From NCBI RefSeq assembly GCF_007858285.1, contig NZ_VFIL01000004.1:124001-188000 (forward strand): a stretch of 64,000 nt of DNA, given 5' to 3'. The translations under genes and the position numbers were made by a program. Below are positions 16,920 through 25,968 of this stretch, one piece after another. The notes beneath the pieces were generated by a model, which saw only the letters and a program-made list of their open reading frames with translations, was not told the DNA's origin and made no database searches. How positions within the stretch are numbered: the stretch's first letter is position 1; every line of letters begins with the position of its first letter. The DNA comes from Pseudomonas brenneri. Lineage in GTDB: Bacteria > Pseudomonadota > Gammaproteobacteria > Pseudomonadales > Pseudomonadaceae.

Positions 16920-18104
16920 TTATTCGCTTGATCCACCCTGCCCAAACCGATAAATCGACAGGCAATACAGCCCCAACGCCGCCACCGCCAGCAAGCCCCC
17001 CGCTGCGCCAATCCAGGCAAAGCCGAAGTGCCCGCCAACCCAACTACCCAGCAACGCCCCGCCCCCAATGCCGATGTTGTAGATCCCGGAGAACATCGCC
17101 ATCGCCACATCCGTGGCATCCGGCGCCAGCACCAGGACCTTCGATTGCAAGGCCAAGCCAAAGGCCATGATCGCCATGCCCCAGAACACGCTCAACACCA
17201 CCAGGTACGAGACATCGCCGCTCAGTGGCAAGAGCAGCCCCAGGCACAGCGCCAGCACCGATACGGCCACCAGCAGAAAACGGTAGGGATTGAAACGGTG
17301 CAGCACACTGAACAGCAACGAGCCAATGATCCCCGCCCCGCCAAACACCAGCAGCACCAGGGTCACCGCATTGCCTCCCAGGCCAGCGACGCCTTCGACA
17401 AAAGGCTCGATGTAGCTGTAGGCAGTGAATTGGGCAGTGACCACCATTGCGGTCAAGATATACAACGCCACCAGCGCCGGGCGCTTGAACAGCATCGGCA
17501 GGCTGCGCAGCGAGCCGGAGTTCTGGCTCGGCAACAGCGGCAAGGTGCGCGCCAGCCAGAACACCAGGGCGGCGGCAAAGCCGGCGATCACAATGAATGT
17601 GGTGCGCCAGCCCATGGCTTCACCCAGCAGGCGACCCAAGGGAATGCCCAGGACCATCGCCAACGAGGTGCCTGTGGCCAACAAGCCCAGCGCCTGCACC
17701 TGCTTGCCCGGCGGCGCCAGGCGCACTGCCAGGGAGGCGGTGATAGACCAGAACAGCGCATGGGACAAGGCAATGCCGATACGGCTGACCATCAACAAGC
17801 CAAAGCTGGTAGCCACGCTGGAAAGGATATGGCTGGCGATAAACATGCCGAACAACACGATCAGCAGCTTGCGCCGCTCAACGTTACGGGTCAGCAACAT
17901 CACCGGCAGCGACGTCAATGACACCACCCACGCATAAATCGTGAGCATCAGGCCGACCTTGGCGATGGGCATGTCGAAGCTCGCGCCGATGGCGCTGAGC
18001 AGGCCGACCGGCACAAATTCCGTGGTGTTGAATACAAAGGCGGCCAACGCCAGGGCGATGACCGGTTGCCAGTTGGCTTGAGGTGTTGCGGCGCAAGTGC
18101 TCAT
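16920..18104 (-). CDS. sotB: SotB-like MFS sugar/arabinose efflux transporter
   Basis: A 394-residue twelve-span MFS protein that matches E. coli SotB over its whole length. Shared stretches include [53 protein letters not shown] and [19 protein letters not shown]. SotB exports sugars such as arabinose and IPTG and may protect against sugar-phosphate stress or act in drug export. Lying next to the catabolic locus, it could relieve accumulation of pathway sugars, but it is convergent with that operon and may be independent. The ribosome site is weak. Confidence 0.85.
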   Translation of the reverse strand: MSTCAATPQANWQPVIALALAAFVFNTTEFVPVGLLSAIGASFDMPIAKVGLMLTIYAWVVSLTSLPVMLLTRNVERRKLLIVLFGMFIASHILSSVATSFGLLMVSRIGIALSHALFWSITASLAVRLAPPGKQVQALGLLATGTSLAMVLGIPLGRLLGEAMGWRTTFIVIAGFAAALVFWLARTLPLLPSQNSGSLRSLPMLFKRPALVALYILTAMVVTAQFTAYSYIEPFVEGVAGLGGNAVTLVLLVFGGAGIIGSLLFSVLHRFNPYRFLLVAVSVLALCLGLLLPLSGDVSYLVVLSVFWGMAIMAFGLALQSKVLVLAPDATDVAMAMFSGIYNIGIGGGALLGSWVGGHFGFAWIGAAGGLLAVAALGLYCLSIYRFGQGGSSE

Positions 18105-18191
18105 CGACGGGTCGTTTTACTCTGTTACGCGCCGATCCTGACGGCCCGATGCCAGCCCTTGAGCGGCGCGCAAAAATAGTAACACGATGGT

Positions 18192-19190
18192 TCAGGGATC
18201 GACTTGCGCCATGATCTCGGGAATGGTTTCCGGGCGGTTGGCATAGCGCTGGGCCAGTACCGCGCAAACCATCAATTGAATCTGATGAAACAGCATCAAC
18301 GGCAGGATCAACACGCCTATGGTGCTGCCGGCGAACAACACCTGGGCCATCGGCACCCCGGTGGCCAGGCTTTTCTTCGAACCGCAGAACAGGATGGTGA
18401 TGCGGTCTTCCTGATTAAAACCAAACGCTTTACCCAATAGCGCGGACGCTGCCAGCACCAGCGCCAGCAAGATGCAGCACGCCACCACCAGGCCGCCCAA
18501 TTCCCATAGCGGGATCTGGTGCCAGATACCTTCGGTGACCGCTTCGCTGAAAGCGCCGTAGACCACCAGCAGGATCGAACCCTGATCGACGAACTTCAGC
18601 CAGTTTTTATTGCGCCCCACCCACTCGCCGATCCAGCGCCGGGCGATCTGCCCGGCAATGAATGGCAGCAGCAGTTGCACGCTGATCTTGAGAATGGCAT
18701 CCAGGGTAGAGCCGCCATCACCGTGTACGTTGAGCAGCAGAGTCACCAGCAACGGTGTGAGGAAAATCCCGAACAGGCTGGACGCCGCCGCACTGCAGAT
18801 CGCCGCCGGGATATTGCCCCGCGCCAGCGAAGTAAAGGCAATCGCCGACTGCACCGTGGCCGGCAACGCACACAAATAGAGCATGCCCATGTACAAGTCT
18901 TTGCCGATCATCGGCGCCAACAGCGGCTTGAGCGCCAGACCCAGCAGCGGAAACAGCACGAAGGTCAGGCTGAACACCAGCAGGTGCAAACGCCAGTGCC
19001 CGGCCCCGGCGACGATGGCCTGGCGCGACAGTTTGGCGCCATGCAGGAAGAACAACAGCGCGATCGCCAGGTTGGTCACCCAGCCAAAGGCCACAGCGGT
19101 CTGGCCGCTGGCTGGCAGCAAGGAAGCAAGGAGCACCGTGGCAATCAAGGTCAGGGTGAAATTGTCGGGTAAAAACCGGGGGCGGGTCAT
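18192..19190 (-). CDS. Bile acid:sodium symporter family protein (YfeH-like)
   Basis: A 332-residue inner-membrane protein with about ten hydrophobic segments. It has family motifs GAKLSRQAIVAG, the LPATVQSAIAFTSLARGN crossover region and FCGSKKSLATGVPMAQVLF. It belongs to the YfeH branch of the BASS superfamily, for which the substrate is uncertain; bile acids are unlikely in this habitat. It diverges from the AraC-type gene with an 84-bp gap, so that regulator probably controls it. Confidence 0.8.
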   Translation of the reverse strand: MTRPRFLPDNFTLTLIATVLLASLLPASGQTAVAFGWVTNLAIALLFFLHGAKLSRQAIVAGAGHWRLHLLVFSLTFVLFPLLGLALKPLLAPMIGKDLYMGMLYLCALPATVQSAIAFTSLARGNIPAAICSAAASSLFGIFLTPLLVTLLLNVHGDGGSTLDAILKISVQLLLPFIAGQIARRWIGEWVGRNKNWLKFVDQGSILLVVYGAFSEAVTEGIWHQIPLWELGGLVVACCILLALVLAASALLGKAFGFNQEDRITILFCGSKKSLATGVPMAQVLFAGSTIGVLILPLMLFHQIQLMVCAVLAQRYANRPETIPEIMAQVDP

Positions 19191-19274
19191 GGGCTGTTTT
19201 TCCGGGGGTTGCCAGGGCGTTGTGCCGACTCTAACGTAACGACCTATTACCGACTAACGCCAATGAGCCAGTAA

Positions 19275-20063
19275 ATGCCGCCTAAAGGACATGCAAAGGC
19301 CGTTCGCCGCACCATCCCCGGGCTCTCCAGCCTGCCGCGCCCGGTGTATGGCCGCACCGAATCCCTGCCCAACCGCGCCCTGACCCGCCGCCATAGCCAT
19401 CCGTGGGTGCAGTTGTCCTATGCAATCAGCGGGGTGCTGGAGATCCAGACCAGCGCCGGGCGCTTTATCGCTCCGCCGCAACGGGCCGTGTGGATCCCGG
19501 CGGGGATGGCGCACCGCGTGTTCAGTTCGCCCCATACCGAAATGCGCAGCTTGTACCTGGACTGTAGCGTGACGACCTGGGCGGCCGAGCGCTGCCAGGT
19601 ATTGGCGGTGAGCGACCTGTTGCGCGAACTGATTCGGCGTTTCAGCGAACTGCCGGTGGAATATGCCGAGGATGGCCCGGACGGCCGCCTGGCGCAGGTG
19701 CTGCTGGACCAATTGGCCGCCGCACCGCAGGTCGACTTGATGCTGCCGCTGCCTGTGGACAGCCGGTTGCGGCAGATCTATCGCAGCTTGAGCCTGCACC
19801 CGGAACAGGCGACCACGTTGGGGCAGTGGAGCCAGAAGTTGGGCATCAGCGAGAAAACCTTGAGCCGGTTGTTCTTGAGCGATACCGGCCTGACATTTCG
19901 CGCCTGGCGCCAACGGTTGCGATTGCTCGGCGCCCTGCCCGACCTGGAGCGCGGGGAACGGGTGACGGATGTGGCGCTGGGGTGTGGGTATGAGTCGGTT
20001 TCGGCGTTTATTGCGGCATTTCGCCAGCAGTTTGATGCGACGCCAGGGGAGTTTTTTCGCTGA
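19275..20063 (+). CDS. AraC-family transcriptional regulator
   Basis: A 262-residue regulator with an N-terminal cupin-like sensor domain (HSHPWVQLSYAISGVLEIQT, then PPQRAVWIPAGMAHRV, both holding His residues of the barrel). The C-terminal double helix-turn-helix includes LGQWSQKLGISEKTLSRLFLSDTG and VTDVALGCGYESVSAFIAAFRQQF. It diverges from the BASS-family transporter and is convergent with the LacI gene 22 bp away. Its likely target is the transporter. Confidence 0.85.
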   Translation: MPPKGHAKAVRRTIPGLSSLPRPVYGRTESLPNRALTRRHSHPWVQLSYAISGVLEIQTSAGRFIAPPQRAVWIPAGMAHRVFSSPHTEMRSLYLDCSVTTWAAERCQVLAVSDLLRELIRRFSELPVEYAEDGPDGRLAQVLLDQLAAAPQVDLMLPLPVDSRLRQIYRSLSLHPEQATTLGQWSQKLGISEKTLSRLFLSDTGLTFRAWRQRLRLLGALPDLERGERVTDVALGCGYESVSAFIAAFRQQFDATPGEFFR

Positions 20064-20085
20064 TCTCTGGCCCGCTCCCACACCT

Positions 20086-21114
20086 TCAGCGCAACACCGA
20101 AGAACTCGCCCGCACCTGCAACTGCGGCGTCAGCATGATCGATTCGACAGCCTCACCCTGGATGCGCTTGAGCAACAGCTCAACCGCATGTCGGCCCATC
20201 TCGGCCAACGGCAGGCGCACGCTGGTCAGTGGCACCATCAATTCATTGGCCAGCGGTATGTCGTTGAAACCCACCACGGCAATGTCCTTGCCCGGCATCA
20301 AGCCCTTGTCACGTGCGGCCCCCATCAAGCCGATGGCCAGGAAGTCATTGACCGCAAAAAACGCCTGGGGCCGTGGGCTCAGGCCCAACAGATACTCGCC
20401 CTGGCGGTGCCCGGTCAGGCTGTCGAAAGGACCATTGAGCGTCCACTCCGGGCGTAGCGTGATGCCTTGCTCGCGGTAATAGCGGGTAAACCCGCGTGTG
20501 CGATCAGCTCCGGTCGAGGCATGCCGCTCACCCGCCAGAATGGCCACCTCGCAACAGCCCAACTGGTACAAGTGCTCGGCCGCCAACCAGCCGCCCAGTT
20601 CATCGTCACTGCACGCAGCCAGATGCCCGGCAATCTGGCGACTGACTAGCACGTAGGGAATGTGTTTGCGCGTCAGAAGGTCGAGCAGCGGCTGGCTTTC
20701 GCCCACATGTGAATCACCGACGATCAGCCCCGCCACCGAGCGGCGCAAGGCGTGTTCGGCACGTGCCATCTGGCGTGTTTGCTGGTCGTCGGTATTGGAG
20801 ACGAAGGTCAGGTAGCCGGCCTGTTCGGCGGCACTGTCAATGCTGTCATAAATAGTCGCCATCACCAGATCGGTGAGCCTTGGCATGAGCACACAGATTT
20901 CCTGGCTTTTGCGCAACTTCAGGCTCGATGCCTGGGTGTTCGGCCGATAGTCCAGCTCTGTGGCCAATGCACGAATACGCGCCACCACGTCTGCCGACGC
21001 CGCACGCTCTACCCCCGCCGGGTCGCCATTGAGTACCCGGGACACGGTGGAAACATGCACGCCAAGTGCGGTCGCCATGGACTTCAAGGTGGCTGGGCGA
21101 GATGGGCTCGACAT
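20086..21114 (-). CDS. LacI-family transcriptional repressor
   Basis: A 342-residue repressor with the LacI helix-turn-helix (TLKSMATALGVHVSTVSRVLNGD) and hinge, and a periplasmic-binding-type effector domain (ICVLMPRLTDLVMATIYDSI, GFTRYYREQG, VVGFNDIPLANELMVPLTSVR). It diverges from the MFS-amidase operon, and two CAAACGTTTG operators lie in the 213-bp gap, so it almost certainly represses that operon and perhaps itself. The inducer is presumably the transported compound or its amide product. Confidence 0.88.
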   Translation of the reverse strand: MSSPSRPATLKSMATALGVHVSTVSRVLNGDPAGVERAASADVVARIRALATELDYRPNTQASSLKLRKSQEICVLMPRLTDLVMATIYDSIDSAAEQAGYLTFVSNTDDQQTRQMARAEHALRRSVAGLIVGDSHVGESQPLLDLLTRKHIPYVLVSRQIAGHLAACSDDELGGWLAAEHLYQLGCCEVAILAGERHASTGADRTRGFTRYYREQGITLRPEWTLNGPFDSLTGHRQGEYLLGLSPRPQAFFAVNDFLAIGLMGAARDKGLMPGKDIAVVGFNDIPLANELMVPLTSVRLPLAEMGRHAVELLLKRIQGEAVESIMLTPQLQVRASSSVLR

Positions 21115-21198
21115 GGTTGAGAGGCTTCCAGCAGTCGGTTATTTAGCGCGCAGAGTCTACCCGAACAGGCGCGTCGCAACCGCAGATAAATCTTTACC

Positions 21199-21208
21199 CA
21201 AACGTTTG
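21199..21208. promoter_or_regulatory. LacI-type operator O1 over the -35 region
   Basis: CAAACGTTTG, with the AACGTT centre typical of LacI-family sites, overlaps the TTGACT -35 element of the MFS promoter at its 3' side. Confidence 0.75.
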
Positions 21209-21234
21209 ACTAAAATTTTCTGCCGCCTTACATT
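21206..21234 (+). promoter_or_regulatory. Sigma-70 promoter of the MFS-amidase operon
   Basis: TTGACT (21206-21211) and TACATT (21229-21234) are separated by exactly 17 bp. Transcription should begin near 21241, which is the left edge of operator O2. The start codon is about 90 bp downstream. Confidence 0.65.
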
Positions 21235-21241
21235 TCGCCAA

Positions 21242-21255
21242 CCCAAACGTTTGGG
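21242..21255. promoter_or_regulatory. LacI-type operator O2 at the transcription start
   Basis: CCCAAACGTTTGGG is a perfect 14-bp palindrome, just downstream of the -10 element. Its centre is 45 bp from that of O1, close to four helical turns, which suits cooperative binding. Confidence 0.8.
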
Positions 21256-21327
21256 CAACACAATAAAAATACGCCGGACGCGGCCGACTTTTTGACTTCT
21301 GCCATCATTTTGAAGAGTCAGATCCCT

Positions 21328-22659
21328 ATGAATAGCCTTGCTATCCCGTCTTTCCGCTATCAGATTTTCTTCCTGATCATGCTGATGGCCCTGCTCAACT
21401 ACATTGACCGCGGCGCGATTGCCTATGCGTCGGCGAGCATTCTTCCCGAGTATGGTTTCGACAAAGCCGACTGGGGCAATGTGCTGGGTTACTTCGGTTA
21501 CGGCTACATTCTTGGGGCACTGGTCGGTGGCATCCTGGCCGACCGCTTTGGTGCCAAGCGCATCTGGCTGATCGCCGGCGCCACGTGGTCGATCTTCGAA
21601 ATTGCCACGGCCTTTGCCGGCGATTTCGGGCTGGCGTTCCTGGGAGGCTCGGCCATGGCCGGTTTTGCCACGATCCGCGTGATGTTCGGGTTTGCCGAAG
21701 GTCCGGCGTACTCGGTGATCAACAAGAGCGTGGCCAACTGGGCCACGCCCAAAGAGCGCGGTTTCGTCGTCTCGGTCGGGCTTTTGAGCACCCCGTTGGG
21801 TGCGCTGTTGACCGCGCCCGTGGCTGTGGGCCTGCAAACCCTGACCGGTAGCTGGCGCAGCATGTTTGTGGTGCTGGGTGTGGTCAGTCTGTTGCTGCTG
21901 ATCTTTTTCATGACCCGCTTCACCAACACCCCGGATGAAAACCCGCGCGTGTCCAAGGCGGAACTCGACTTCCTGCGCAAAGAGCGCGCCGAAGCCGCCA
22001 ATGCATCAACGCCCACCACCAGCGTGGCGCCGATCTGGCACTTCTTCAAGAACAAGGACCTACTGCTCAACGCCGTCGGTTACTTCTCGTTTGTATACGT
22101 GACCTTCCTGCTGCTGACCTGGACCCCCAAATACCTGCAGGACGAGTTCCACTACAACCTGTCGTCGCTGTGGTACATGGGCATGATCCCCTGGACCGGC
22201 GCCTGCTTCACCGTGCTGTTGGGCGGCAAGATTTCGGACCTGCTGCTGCGCCGCACCGGCAACCTGAAAGTCGCCCGCAGTTGGCTGGCCGCGACCTGCC
22301 TGCTGCTGACAACCCTGTGTTTCATCATGGTTTCCCAGGCCCAGACCGTCTGGGGTGTGATTGCCCTGATGACGCTGGCCAACGCGCTCAACGCGCTGCC
22401 CAACTCCGTCTACTGGGCCGTGGTGATCGACACTGCGCCCTCCAATCGGGTTGGCGCCTACAGCGGCATGACGCATTTCATCGCCAACACCGCTTCGTTC
22501 ATCGCCCCAATGCTCACTGGCTACCTGACCGTTCGTTACGGCTACTCATCGATGTTCGTAGCCGCTGCCGTGGCCACGGCGCTGGGCATGAGCGCCATGC
22601 TGATGGTGCGCCCAGGTGGGCGCCAGCAAGCCCCGTCCTCTATACCCGCCGTTGTTTGA
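21328..22659 (+). CDS. MFS transporter, anion:cation symporter type
   Basis: A 443-residue twelve-span MFS protein of the ACS type, which takes up organic anions such as glucarate, phthalate or tartrate-like acids. Visible motifs are LLNYIDRGAIAYASASI in the first span, GGILADRFGAKRIW between spans 2 and 3, and FAEGPAYSVINKSVANW. The ATG has a modest GAAGAG site upstream; an earlier in-frame TTG at 21292 has none. The amidase gene follows after 13 bp, so the importer likely brings in an amide or acylated acid that the amidase splits. Confidence 0.83.
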   Translation: MNSLAIPSFRYQIFFLIMLMALLNYIDRGAIAYASASILPEYGFDKADWGNVLGYFGYGYILGALVGGILADRFGAKRIWLIAGATWSIFEIATAFAGDFGLAFLGGSAMAGFATIRVMFGFAEGPAYSVINKSVANWATPKERGFVVSVGLLSTPLGALLTAPVAVGLQTLTGSWRSMFVVLGVVSLLLLIFFMTRFTNTPDENPRVSKAELDFLRKERAEAANASTPTTSVAPIWHFFKNKDLLLNAVGYFSFVYVTFLLLTWTPKYLQDEFHYNLSSLWYMGMIPWTGACFTVLLGGKISDLLLRRTGNLKVARSWLAATCLLLTTLCFIMVSQAQTVWGVIALMTLANALNALPNSVYWAVVIDTAPSNRVGAYSGMTHFIANTASFIAPMLTGYLTVRYGYSSMFVAAAVATALGMSAMLMVRPGGRQQAPSSIPAVV

Positions 22660-22672
22660 TGGAGTTGCTTAT

Positions 22673-24028
22673 ATGAGCCTGGTGAAGCCTACCCACACTG
22701 GATACTTTTTTGGCCTGTCGATCGTCACGCTGGCCGAGCGCCTGCGTGCCGGCAACGTGACCAGTGTCGAGCTGACGCAAGCCGCCCTGGACAGCATCGA
22801 ACGCTTGAATCCGCTATTGAATGCGTTCGTCAGCGTCGATGCACCCGTCGCACTGGCCCTGGCGCGCAAGGCCGATGCGCTGTTGGCCCAAGGCCAGGAC
22901 CTGGGCCCGCTGCACGGCATACCGGTAGCGGTCAAAGACAACATCGACACGTTTGACTATGTCACCACCTACGGCTCAGCGCATTTCGACGGCTTCCAGC
23001 CGGACCACGATGCGCTGTGCGTGCAACGCGTACGCGAGGCTGGAGCCGTGATTATCGGCAAGACCTTGACCCACGAGTTCGCCTACGGCCCGACCGGCGA
23101 CCGCTCGCTGCAAGGGGCTGCACGCAACCCGTGGGATGCCCGTTGCATCACCGGCGGCTCCAGCGCCGGCAGTGCCGCGGCGGTGGCCAGCGGCATGGTG
23201 CCGCTGGCGCTGGGTACGGACACCGGCGGTTCAATCCGGATTCCGTCGGCATTGTGCGGCACGGTCGGCTTCAAGCCCTCGTTTGCCTGCGTGCCGGTAG
23301 AAGGCGTGTTCCCACTGTCCTCCAGCCTCGACCACGTAGGCCCCATCGCCAACCACGTTGAAGATGCGCGCCTGCTGTTCGAAGTGTTGGCAGGCCGCGC
23401 TTGTGCGCCGGCTGCCAATGCGCAACCACTGCGGGTGGGCTGGATCACCAGTGGCAGCTTCGGCCCGGTCGACGCCGAGGTGAATCGACAGGTTTATCAG
23501 GCGGCGCAGCAGTTATTCGGCGACGCGCTGCAGGAGACTGACGAACTGCAAACAATGGCGGCCGGCATGAAGGACACCTTGCAGACACTGCAACGTGCCG
23601 AAGCCTTTGAGGTGCATGCCGAGCGCATGCGCGATGCGCCACACACGTTTGACCCTGAGGTACGCGAACGCCTTGAGGTGTCGCGCGAAGTCAAAGGCTG
23701 GCAATACATTCGCGCACAGGCCAGCCAGGCGCAGTACAAAGCGGCGATGGCACGTTTGTTCGAACGTTATGACTTGCTGGTCTCACCCAGCGTGCCGATT
23801 ACCGCCACCGAGGTTAATGCGCGCGAAGTCCGGGTAGGCGAACAGGACATTGATGTGCGCGCCGCCGTGCTCAGCCATACCAGTGCCTGGAACCTCATCG
23901 GACTGCCCTCGATCAGCCTGCCGGTGGGGCACGTGAGGGGCATGCCGGTGGGGTTGCAGGTGATTGGCGCGGCGGGCGAGGATGACCGCTTGTTGCAGGT
24001 GATGAGCAGGCTGTTTGTGCGCGGCTAA
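22673..24028 (+). CDS. Amidase-signature family hydrolase
   Basis: A 451-residue amidase-signature enzyme. The Ser-cisSer-Lys triad can be placed as Lys88 (HGIPVAVKDN), Ser163 (GGSSAGSAAAVASG) and Ser187 (TDTGGSIRIPS). The spacing of 24 between the two serines is that of the family. It hydrolyses an amide to acid and ammonia in the cytoplasm; the substrate is not known. TGGAG lies upstream of the ATG. The gene is co-transcribed with the MFS transporter under LacI control. It is not GatA, as no GatB or GatC partners are nearby. Confidence 0.83.
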   Translation: MSLVKPTHTGYFFGLSIVTLAERLRAGNVTSVELTQAALDSIERLNPLLNAFVSVDAPVALALARKADALLAQGQDLGPLHGIPVAVKDNIDTFDYVTTYGSAHFDGFQPDHDALCVQRVREAGAVIIGKTLTHEFAYGPTGDRSLQGAARNPWDARCITGGSSAGSAAAVASGMVPLALGTDTGGSIRIPSALCGTVGFKPSFACVPVEGVFPLSSSLDHVGPIANHVEDARLLFEVLAGRACAPAANAQPLRVGWITSGSFGPVDAEVNRQVYQAAQQLFGDALQETDELQTMAAGMKDTLQTLQRAEAFEVHAERMRDAPHTFDPEVRERLEVSREVKGWQYIRAQASQAQYKAAMARLFERYDLLVSPSVPITATEVNAREVRVGEQDIDVRAAVLSHTSAWNLIGLPSISLPVGHVRGMPVGLQVIGAAGEDDRLLQVMSRLFVRG

Positions 24029-24054
24029 GGTTTTTTGGGGTATATCTTGTCCCC

Positions 24055-24144
24055 TGTGGAAGCGGGCTTGCTCGCGAAGACGTCGGCCCAGCAAACATTG
24101 ATGTTGACTGACCCACTGCTTTCGCGAGCAAGCCCGCTCCCACA
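24055..24144. repeat. Paired REP palindromes (REPIN)
   Basis: tgtggaagcgggcttgctcg and gcgagcaagcccgctcccac face each other with about 40 bp between. It fills the gap between the convergent amidase and carbamoylase genes. Confidence 0.8.
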
Positions 24145-24164
24145 TTTTTGGGCGGGTACCCCCA

Positions 24165-25400
24165 TCACTCGCGCGACGAAGCCAGAATCGCCTGCAACAG
24201 CACATCCGCCCCGGCTGTCGACCAATGCGGGTGGATCTCTTCCGCCTCGTTATGGCTCAAGCCATCCACACAGGGCACAAAGATCATCGCCGTCGGCGCG
24301 ACCTTGTTCAGGTAGCAGGCATCATGCCCAGCGCCGGAAATCATCCGCCGATGGCTATAACCCAAGGCCTCGGCCGAGGCCCGTACCACTTCCACGCAGT
24401 CACTGTCGAAGGCAATCGGCGCGTACTGGAAGATCTGCTTGACGCTGGCCTGCAAGCCAATCCCTTCAGCAATCCGGGCCACCGCCTCATGCAGTTGCTG
24501 GTCCTGCACACCCAGCACCGCTTCATCGGGGTGGCGGAACTCGACACTGAAGAACACCCGCCCCGGCACCACATTGCGCGAGTTGGGAAAGATATTGGCC
24601 ATGCCCACCGTCGCACGCCCTTCGGCGCCTTGGGCCAGGCCGATCTGGTTGACCGCTTCCACCACCCGGGCAAAGCCCAGCAGTGCATCCAGGCGGTGAT
24701 CCATGGGCGTGGTGCCGGCATGGGCACTGCGCCCGCTCAGTTCGACTTCATACCAGCGCTGGCCCTGGGCGCCGGTAACGACGCCGATGGTCAGGTCCTG
24801 GGCTTCGAGGATCGGGCCCTGTTCGATATGCAGTTCATACGCCGCATGCACCGCCTGGCCACCCACCGGGTGCGCGCCGGCGTAGCCGATCTGTTGCAAC
24901 GCCTGGCCGATGGTCACGCCGGCCTTGTCTTCGCGGGACAAGCCGTATTCCAGGTCAAACACCCCGGCATACACCCCCGAGGAAATCATCGCCGGAGCAA
25001 AACGCGAGCCTTCTTCGTTGGTCCAGTTGACCACCTCGATCGGCCGGTCGGTCTCGATGCCCAGGTCGTTCAAGGTGCGCAGCACTTCCAGGCCGGCAAG
25101 CACGCCGTAGATGCCATCGAACTTGCCGCCGGCTGGCTGCGAGTCGCCATGGGAGCCGGTCAGCACCGGGGCCAGGTGGTCATGGCGGCCAGCGCGGCGG
25201 GCGAAGATATTGCCCATGGCGTCCACACGAATGCTACAGCCGGCCGCTGTGCACCAGGCCACGAACAGGTCACGCCCGCGCCGGTCCTCGTCGGTCAGGG
25301 CCAGGCGCGACACGCCACCCTTGGGCGTGCCACCGATCTGCGCCATTTCCATCAGCGAGTCCCACAAGCGCTCGCCGTTGACCCGCGCCAGGGCGCTCAC
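24165..25400 (-). CDS. atcC: M20-family N-carbamoyl amino acid amidohydrolase, AtcC-like
   Basis: A 411-residue zinc hydrolase of the hydantoinase/carbamoylase branch of M20 peptidases. Metal ligands are visible in TGSHGDSQPAGGKFDG (His, Asp), WTNEEGSRFAPAM (Glu) and the C-terminal SGAGHDACYLN and LSHNEAEEI motifs. The dimerisation domain holds SGRSAHAGTTPMDHRLDAL. The preceding gene encodes an L-2-amino-thiazoline-4-carboxylate hydrolase-like protein and overlaps it by 4 bp. The pair matches the AtcB-AtcC enzymes of thiazoline-using pseudomonads, in which this enzyme frees L-cysteine from its carbamoyl derivative. Allantoate or ureidopropionate activity cannot be excluded from sequence alone. 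Confidence 0.72.
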   Translation of the reverse strand: MSALARVNGERLWDSLMEMAQIGGTPKGGVSRLALTDEDRRGRDLFVAWCTAAGCSIRVDAMGNIFARRAGRHDHLAPVLTGSHGDSQPAGGKFDGIYGVLAGLEVLRTLNDLGIETDRPIEVVNWTNEEGSRFAPAMISSGVYAGVFDLEYGLSREDKAGVTIGQALQQIGYAGAHPVGGQAVHAAYELHIEQGPILEAQDLTIGVVTGAQGQRWYEVELSGRSAHAGTTPMDHRLDALLGFARVVEAVNQIGLAQGAEGRATVGMANIFPNSRNVVPGRVFFSVEFRHPDEAVLGVQDQQLHEAVARIAEGIGLQASVKQIFQYAPIAFDSDCVEVVRASAEALGYSHRRMISGAGHDACYLNKVAPTAMIFVPCVDGLSHNEAEEIHPHWSTAGADVLLQAILASSRE

Positions 25401-25888
25401 GAGCGTGGCCCCTGGGGCTTGGCGTGGTAGCGGAAGTCACAGCTTGGCGCGCCGCCCATGATGGTCTGGGTGCGCGTCAATTCAATATTCGGGTTGTAGC
25501 CGACGATAAACAGCTCGTCGCGGTTGCACGACAACAGGTGGCCGATCTCGCCCAGGCCCATTTCGTGGTACATCTCGGCATAGCGGCAGCGCTTGACGTC
25601 ATAGTCGTAATGCTCGGCGTCGCTGGCGATGATCTCGACTTTCAGCGCATCGTCCTTTTCCCACAGCACTTGCAGCTCAACGAAACTCTTGAGGTCGGCG
25701 CCCTGCTCTTCCTGGGCGGCAAAGTGCTTGCCCGCCTGGATCGCGGCGTTGCCCACCGCTTCGCCAATCACCGCTGCGGCAAAGGCCTTGCCCTGCTCGC
25801 GCACGAGGATTTCGTAGATCGGCTTGATGATCTCGGCTTCGATGCGCCGGCGGGCCAGGATGCCCAGTTCACCTTCCAGTTTGCTCAT
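25397..25888 (-). CDS. atcB: L-2-amino-thiazoline-4-carboxylate hydrolase-like protein, AtcB-like
   Basis: A 163-residue protein resembling the L-ATC hydrolase family by its N-terminal helical pattern (ILARRRIEAEIIKPIYEILV), the central VLWEKDDALKVEII and RCRYAEMYHEMGLGEIGHLLSC, and a C-terminal RTQTIMGGAPSCDFRYH motif. L-ATC hydrolase opens the thiazoline ring to a carbamoyl-cysteine. The ATG chosen has GAGG upstream; an ATG four codons earlier overlaps that site. It is followed by the carbamoylase and preceded by the importer genes, which supports a common role in taking up and using ATC or a related cyclic compound. Confidence 0.68.
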   Translation of the reverse strand: MSKLEGELGILARRRIEAEIIKPIYEILVREQGKAFAAAVIGEAVGNAAIQAGKHFAAQEEQGADLKSFVELQVLWEKDDALKVEIIASDAEHYDYDVKRCRYAEMYHEMGLGEIGHLLSCNRDELFIVGYNPNIELTRTQTIMGGAPSCDFRYHAKPQGPRS

Positions 25889-25920
25889 GGTGTACCTCAT
25901 TCAAATGGCTGCGAAGATCC

Positions 25921-25955
25921 AATGTGGGAGCTCCCTTATAAGAAGCTCCTACATT
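25921..25955. repeat. Hairpin between atcB and the binding-protein gene
   Basis: aatgtgggagct (25921-25932) pairs with agctcctacatt (25944-25955) with one G-T pair. Inside a minus-strand operon, it may set the relative levels of the binding protein and the enzymes. Confidence 0.5.
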
Positions 25956-25968
25956 GAAATTCAGCGCG

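Noticed and set aside
22673..24028. GatA subunit of the tRNA amidotransferase
   Set aside because: No gatB or gatC is adjacent, and the gene is coupled to an MFS importer under LacI control.
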